A stretch of DNA of 8,386 nucleotides from Acidobacteriota bacterium (GTDB taxonomy: Bacteria > Acidobacteriota > Polarisedimenticolia > J045). The translations under genes were made by a program, and so were the position numbers. This document shows positions 4,860 to 8,386 of this stretch, piece after piece. The number at the start of each line of letters is the position of its first letter. The first letter of the stretch is position 1. The notes beneath the pieces were generated by a model. It did no database searches. It was not told the DNA's origin and saw only the letters and a list, made by a program, of their open reading frames with translations. The stretch covers positions 1 through 8,386 of the forward strand of contig JAJRXN010000552.1 in the NCBI GenBank assembly GCA_024276295.1. Reading direction: 5' to 3'.

Positions 4860-6800
4860 ATGCCGGAGCACGTCGTCGTCGGCACGGCAGGGCACATCGA
4901 CCACGGGAAGTCGACCCTGGTCCGCGCACTGACCGGCATCGACCCGGACCGCTGGGAAGAAGAAAAGCGCCGCGGCATCACGATCGACATCGGCTTTGCT
5001 CACCACGAGTACGACGGCGTGCTGTTCGCCTTCATCGACGTGCCCGGGCACGAGCGCTTCGTACACAACATGCTCGCCGGGGCGAGCGGCATCGATCTCG
5101 TGATGCTCGTGGTCGCCGCCGACGAGTCGGTGATGCCGCAGACGCGCGAACACCTGGCGATCTGCCGGCTGCTCGGCGTGCGTCGCGGCCTCGTCGCCCT
5201 GACGCGGATCGACCTGGCCGATCCTGAGATGCTCGATCTGGTCGAACAGGAAATCGAAGAGACCATCGCCGGGACCTTCCTCGAAGGCGCACCGGTGGTC
5301 CGCGCCAGCGGAACGACCGGCGAGGGGCTCGACGCGCTGCGCGAGGCGCTCGTGCGGCAGGCGCGGGCGGTCGAGCCGCGACGCGAAGGGCCCTGGCCAC
5401 GGCTGCCGATCGACCGGGTGTTCGCCGCGCGCGGCTTCGGCACGGTGGTCACGGGGACGCTTCAGGGCGGGGTGCTGGCTGCCGGCGACGAACTGCTGGC
5501 GATTCCGGGCGGTCGGCGAGGGCGGATTCGCGGCCTGCAGGTCCACGGGCGACCGGTCGCGGAGGTCGGGCCGAGGCACCGCGTCGCCGTCAACCTCTCG
5601 GGAATCGACCGCGGACACCTCGCCCGGGGGCAGGTGCTGGTCCCGCCCGGCTGCGCCGTCGTCACCCGTCTGTTCGACGCCCTCGTCGAGGTGGTCGGCG
5701 ATGCGCCGGTGCCGGTCGAGCATCGGATGCGGGTGCGGATGCACCACGGCACGGCCGAGGTGATGGCCCGCGTGCGCATCGCGGGCTCGCGCCGGATCGA
5801 GCCGGGTGCGACCGCGGCGTGTCAGCTCCGGCTCGAGGCCCCCGTGGCCGTGCTTCCGGGAGACCGGTTCGTGATCCGTCGCTTCAGCCCCGTCTGCACG
5901 CTCGGGGGCGGCAGCGTCTGCGAGATCGACCCGCCGCGCCGCCGGCTGGTACCGGCGGCGTGGGAAGAGAGAGTGCGGGAGCTTGCCGAGGCCGATCCTC
6001 CGCGACGCCTGGCCGTCGCGGTCCGCGACGCGGGGCCCGAGGGCCTGGCCCTCGCCTCGGCGAGCCTGCGCTGCGGTCTGCTTGCAGAGCAGGCCCGGTG
6101 CCTGGCGCGCGAAGGCCGGCTCGGCGCGAGGGACCGGCCGGTGCGACTGTTCGGCGAGAGCCGGCTGGTTTCCGCCGAAGGGCTCGAGGCGCTGCTCGCG
6201 CGACTCGTCGAGCGGATCGAGCGATACCACCGCGAGCAGCCGCTGGGCGAGGGGCTGCCTCCCGGGCGCCTGCGGGCCGAGGTCGCTCCGCGCTGGGAGC
6301 CGGACGCGTTCCGGGACCTGCTCGGGCTGGCCGCCTCGCGCGGTCTGGTCTCCGCCGATCCGAGCACCGTGGCACGGGCCGGCCACGAGGCCGTGCTCGA
6401 CCCGGAAGGCGAGGAACTCTGCCGGAGGATCGTCTCCGCGCTCGAGGAGGCCGAAGAGCCGTTTCTCCCGGCGGCCGATCTCGCCCGGGTGCTCGGCTCC
6501 GGTCCGCTGCCGGCCCCCCTGCTGTCGCTCGCCTGCCGCCGGGGCGATCTCGTCCGGGTCCGCGAGGGGGTCTACATGGCGAAGAGCCGCTTCGACCGGA
6601 TCGCCCGGCGCGTGGGCCTCGAGGCGGCCGAGGGGCGGACGACGATCGATGTCGGCCGGTTCAAGGAACTCTTCGGCCTGTCGCGGAAGTACGCCATCCC
6701 ACTGCTCGAGTGCCTCGATGACCACGGGGTGACGCGACGCGCCGGCCCCGTGCGGGTGATCCGGCGGCCAGGTCCCGGAAACGATCGGATCGGCGCGTGA
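4860..6800 (+). CDS. selB: Selenocysteine-specific translation elongation factor SelB
   Basis: A 646-residue GTPase that delivers selenocysteyl-tRNA to the ribosome at recoded codons marked by a SECIS hairpin; length is normal for SelB (about 610-650). The GTPase domain contains G1 GHIDHGKS (11-18), G2 RRGITIDIG (38-46) with Thr41, G3 DVPGH (60-64), and G4 TRID (115-118), where TKxD is more usual. G5 is near Ser150. The GTPase domain is followed by EF-Tu-like beta-barrel domains (about 175-340), then by the C-terminal winged-helix array, whose last module contains the signature stretch TIDVGRFKELFGLSRKYAIP (about 595-614) used by SelB to bind SECIS RNA. It follows the hybrid kinase by 9 nt and is probably co-transcribed with it. 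No selA, selD or tRNA-Sec gene is visible here. Its presence implies that the genome encodes selenoproteins. Confidence 0.96.
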   Translation: MPEHVVVGTAGHIDHGKSTLVRALTGIDPDRWEEEKRRGITIDIGFAHHEYDGVLFAFIDVPGHERFVHNMLAGASGIDLVMLVVAADESVMPQTREHLAICRLLGVRRGLVALTRIDLADPEMLDLVEQEIEETIAGTFLEGAPVVRASGTTGEGLDALREALVRQARAVEPRREGPWPRLPIDRVFAARGFGTVVTGTLQGGVLAAGDELLAIPGGRRGRIRGLQVHGRPVAEVGPRHRVAVNLSGIDRGHLARGQVLVPPGCAVVTRLFDALVEVVGDAPVPVEHRMRVRMHHGTAEVMARVRIAGSRRIEPGATAACQLRLEAPVAVLPGDRFVIRRFSPVCTLGGGSVCEIDPPRRRLVPAAWEERVRELAEADPPRRLAVAVRDAGPEGLALASASLRCGLLAEQARCLAREGRLGARDRPVRLFGESRLVSAEGLEALLARLVERIERYHREQPLGEGLPPGRLRAEVAPRWEPDAFRDLLGLAASRGLVSADPSTVARAGHEAVLDPEGEELCRRIVSALEEAEEPFLPAADLARVLGSGPLPAPLLSLACRRGDLVRVREGVYMAKSRFDRIARRVGLEAAEGRTTIDVGRFKELFGLSRKYAIPLLECLDDHGVTRRAGPVRVIRRPGPGNDRIGA

Positions 6801-6826
6801 AAAAGCCCACGTGCGGAGGGCATAAT
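6797..6826 (+). promoter_or_regulatory. Promoter-like sequence for tatA
   Basis: GTGAAA (6797-6802, 4 of 6 to TTGACA) is followed after 18 bp by CATAAT (6821-6826, 5 of 6 to TATAAT). Transcription would begin near 6833, giving a leader of about 44 nt. The -35 overlaps the selB stop codon. Confidence 0.4.
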
Positions 6827-6864
6827 GGAACGCAGCCCCGCGCCAGCTTCGGCGCCGGGATGCC

Positions 6865-6869
6865 GGGGA
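6865..6869 (+). promoter_or_regulatory. Shine-Dalgarno-like sequence of tatA
   Basis: GGGGA lies 7 nt before the ATG at 6877 and is the only plausible ribosome-binding site there. A six-codon frame (MPGILR, ATG at 6860) runs through it and ends in TGA overlapping the tatA start as ATGA, so translational coupling is possible. Confidence 0.35.
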
Positions 6870-6876
6870 TCCTGAG

Positions 6877-7089
6877 ATGACCACACCTCTCGCGCTGATC
6901 GGCCCGCTCGGGACGCCGGAACTCCTGCTCCTGTTCTTCATCATCGCCCTGCTGTTCGGGGCGCGGAAGCTCCCGGAACTGGGCAAGGGAGTCGGTGAGG
7001 CGATCAAGAACTTCCGCGGGGCGATGAAGACCGCGACCGACGACGGCGACAAGCCGGCCGAAGACGCGAACGGCGGCATCCAGAAGTAG
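6877..7089 (+). CDS. tatA: Sec-independent (Tat) protein translocase subunit TatA/E family
   Basis: A 70-residue membrane protein of the TatA/TatE family, which forms the conducting part of the twin-arginine pathway that moves folded proteins across the cytoplasmic membrane. The N-terminal segment has a polar residue, Glu15, near the start of a single transmembrane helix (about 15-27). This is followed by the conserved Phe27-Gly28 hinge and the amphipathic helix GARKLPELGKGVGEAIKNFR, then a charged flexible tail. Short length and the LPELGKGVGEAIK pattern favour TatA over TatB. No tatB or tatC lies beside it, so the rest of the translocase must be encoded elsewhere. It has its own promoter-like sequence 77 nt after selB and ends with TAG. 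Confidence 0.93.
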   Translation: MTTPLALIGPLGTPELLLLFFIIALLFGARKLPELGKGVGEAIKNFRGAMKTATDDGDKPAEDANGGIQK

Positions 7090-7104
7090 GCCCATCGCGG
7101 GCCT
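7088..7104 (+). terminator. Short hairpin at the tatA stop
   Basis: AGGCCC (7088-7093) and GGGCCT (7099-7104) make a 6-bp stem with a 5-nt loop overlapping the stop codon. No U-tract follows. Another hairpin, CCGGCC (7134-7139) with GGCCGG (7145-7150), lies further on; either could end the tatA transcript. Confidence 0.35.
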
Positions 7105-7190
7105 GTCCGCACTCGTTCGAAGCGATCTGAAGCCCGGCCCGGTCGGCCGGAAACGGTGCGGATCGGTCCTCGACGGCTCGCGGGCGGTCG

Positions 7191-7219
7191 TTGACAGTCC
7201 GAAATGATCCCCGTATATC
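7191..7219 (+). promoter_or_regulatory. Strong consensus promoter of the XRE-TPR gene; leaderless
   Basis: TTGACA (7191-7196) is followed by exactly 17 bp and TATATC (7214-7219), the best promoter match in the window. The ATG at 7226 is 6 nt beyond the -10, where transcription should begin, so the mRNA is predicted to be leaderless; no Shine-Dalgarno sequence is present. CGGTCCTCGAC (7164-7174) recurs as CGGTCGTTGAC (7185-7195), 9 of 11 identical and offset 21 bp. The second copy covers the -35, a possible operator pair. Confidence 0.65.
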
Positions 7220-7225
7220 TGGCTC

Positions 7226-8374
7226 ATGCCCAGACAAGCGATCAAGGCGTCCCCCGCAATGGCCCGCTGCCTGCGCGAATGTCGGCGCGAGGCCGGGCTG
7301 ACCCTCAGGCAGGTCCAGGAGCGCACGCGCCAGGCCGGCGAACCTATTCCCTCCTCGACCGTGTGCAAGATCGAGCAGGGCAAGGTCGAACCGGGCCTGA
7401 TCCGGGTCCGCGCCCTGCTCGACGTCTACCGTCGTCCGCTGCACGAGGCGGCCGACCTGCTCGAACTCGAGGAACTCGTCGGCTCCGCACCACCCGACGC
7501 TGAGCCGGAGACCCTTCTCGAACGCGGCCTCGAGCTGATGCAGCAGGGGCACGTGCGCGAGGGGCTGCGCTACCTGCTCCCGCTGCGACCGCGTACGCGG
7601 AAGGCCGGAACGTTGCCGAAGGTCCAGCAGAAGGCTCTGATCACGATCTCGATCGGACTCCAGCGTGTCGGCAGGCTCCGCCTGGCGTTCGGCACGATCG
7701 AGCAGCTCCTGTCCGACCACAGCCTGGCCGATCGTGATCTGCTGGTCCATGCCCACGTGCAGGCCGCGAGGATCTGGCTCGACCTCGGCTCGTCGGAGAT
7801 CGCGCTCGCGTTCCTCGCACGCGCCCGCGCGCACCTTCGCGAGGACGATGCCCAGGCGGAAGCCTGGATCCTCGGCAACGAGGCGCTGGCTCTGGCCGTC
7901 GAGAAGCGCTGGGACGAGGCGATCGCTGCGGCCGAGCGCGCGGCGAAGCTGCTCGAGGAGAGCGGCGACGAGATCAATGTCATGGTCATGTGGAGCCAGA
8001 TCGCCGAGCTGCGCTACAACTCGGGCGACCCGCGGGGCTGTCTCGAGGCCGCCGAGGCTGCGTTGCCGCGGGCGGTCGGGAGATTCCCCGAGGAGTGCAC
8101 GAGGATCCGGCTGTGGATGGGCCGTGCGCTCGTCACGCTCGGCCGGCGCGACGAGGGGCTCGCGGCGCTCAAGGAATCGCTGACCGACGCCATCGAGATA
8201 GAGGACATGCCTCTGCAGTTCCTCGCCCACTATCATCTTTGGAAGGCGTACCGAGAACTGGGCGAGACCATGCGCGCCGAGTTCGAGCTGGGCTCGGCGA
8301 GGTCCTGCGTGCGCCACATCGACGAGGATTCCGGGGAGGCGAGGGAGGTCCGCGCCTGCGACGGGGTTTCTTGA
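7226..8374 (+). CDS. XRE-family HTH regulator with C-terminal TPR-like repeats
   Basis: A 382-residue cytoplasmic protein. Residues about 13-70 form a Cro/C1-type helix-turn-helix (LRECRREAGLTLRQVQERT, then IPSSTVCKIEQGK), the DNA-recognition region. From about 95 to 360 the sequence is all helical and consists of TPR-like units of about 35-40 residues (for example AEAWILGNEALALAVEKRWD, WSQIAELRYNSGDPRGCLEA and WMGRALVTLGRRDEGLAALK). This layout, HTH then a TPR superhelix, is that of the RRNPP peptide-responsive regulators of Firmicutes (PlcR, NprR), but it is also seen in many uncharacterised regulators from other phyla; neither ligand nor target genes can be inferred. The start is fixed by the leaderless promoter 6 nt upstream. 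No small peptide gene is evident next to it. It ends with TGA 12 nt before the window edge, so any downstream partner lies outside. Confidence 0.85.
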   Translation: MPRQAIKASPAMARCLRECRREAGLTLRQVQERTRQAGEPIPSSTVCKIEQGKVEPGLIRVRALLDVYRRPLHEAADLLELEELVGSAPPDAEPETLLERGLELMQQGHVREGLRYLLPLRPRTRKAGTLPKVQQKALITISIGLQRVGRLRLAFGTIEQLLSDHSLADRDLLVHAHVQAARIWLDLGSSEIALAFLARARAHLREDDAQAEAWILGNEALALAVEKRWDEAIAAAERAAKLLEESGDEINVMVMWSQIAELRYNSGDPRGCLEAAEAALPRAVGRFPEECTRIRLWMGRALVTLGRRDEGLAALKESLTDAIEIEDMPLQFLAHYHLWKAYRELGETMRAEFELGSARSCVRHIDEDSGEAREVRACDGVS

Positions 8375-8386
8375 AGGGATCACCTC

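Noticed and set aside
1713..7112. Very long open frame on the minus strand (about 1,800 codons)
   Set aside because: It runs antisense through the sigma factor, kinase, SelB and TatA genes; its translation is Arg/Pro/Ala-rich and low-complexity, as expected opposite GC-rich genes. No domain is recognisable.
8374..8386. GGATCACCTC at the window end resembles the 3' end of 16S rRNA
   Set aside because: The preceding bases belong to the end of the XRE-TPR gene and lack the conserved 16S 3' region, so the ten-base match is chance.

Overview
The window is a GC-rich stretch of bacterial chromosome with every recognisable gene on the + strand. Synonymous positions are strongly G/C, and the genes are housekeeping or regulatory: a rhomboid protease, a short RpoD/SigA-type sigma factor, a GAF/PAS hybrid histidine kinase, the selenocysteine elongation factor SelB, a TatA/E protein and an XRE-TPR regulator. 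There are no insertion sequences, phage genes, CRISPR arrays or rRNA/tRNA genes. The compact sigma factor and gene style fit an Acidobacteriota-like or other deep Gram-negative lineage, but that placement is a guess from protein style only.

Layout. 1-233 holds no convincing gene; a TATAAT box ends it, 6 nt before the rhomboid ATG. 234-956 is the rhomboid protease. 957-1347 is a 391-nt intergenic leader with a good promoter, an operator-like palindrome and a hairpin. 1348-2232 is the sigma factor, followed by a bipartite terminator-like hairpin. 2388-4850 is one long reading frame for a GAF-GAF-PAS-HisKA-HATPase-receiver kinase, interrupted once by an in-frame TAG (3702-3704) directly after the phospho-accepting histidine. 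selB starts 9 nt after the kinase stop (4860-6800). tatA (6877-7089) has its own promoter-like sequence. The XRE-TPR regulator (7226-8374) has the best promoter in the window.

The most notable feature is that TAG. It replaces the near-invariant Glu of the H-box, while everything downstream (second dimerisation helix, N, G1, F and G2 boxes, receiver Asp/Thr/Lys) is intact in the same frame. It is either a recent GAG-to-TAG nonsense change, a sequencing error, or a recoded/read-through codon. The adjacency of selB makes recoding worth testing, but UAG is not the usual selenocysteine codon, no typical SECIS is evident, and the tatA gene in this window appears to use TAG as a real stop.

A second theme is start-site architecture. 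The rhomboid and XRE-TPR genes have a -10 hexamer exactly 6 nt before ATG and no Shine-Dalgarno sequence, which predicts leaderless mRNAs; selB shows a similar arrangement. The sigma factor, kinase and tatA have Shine-Dalgarno-like sequences and untranslated leaders.
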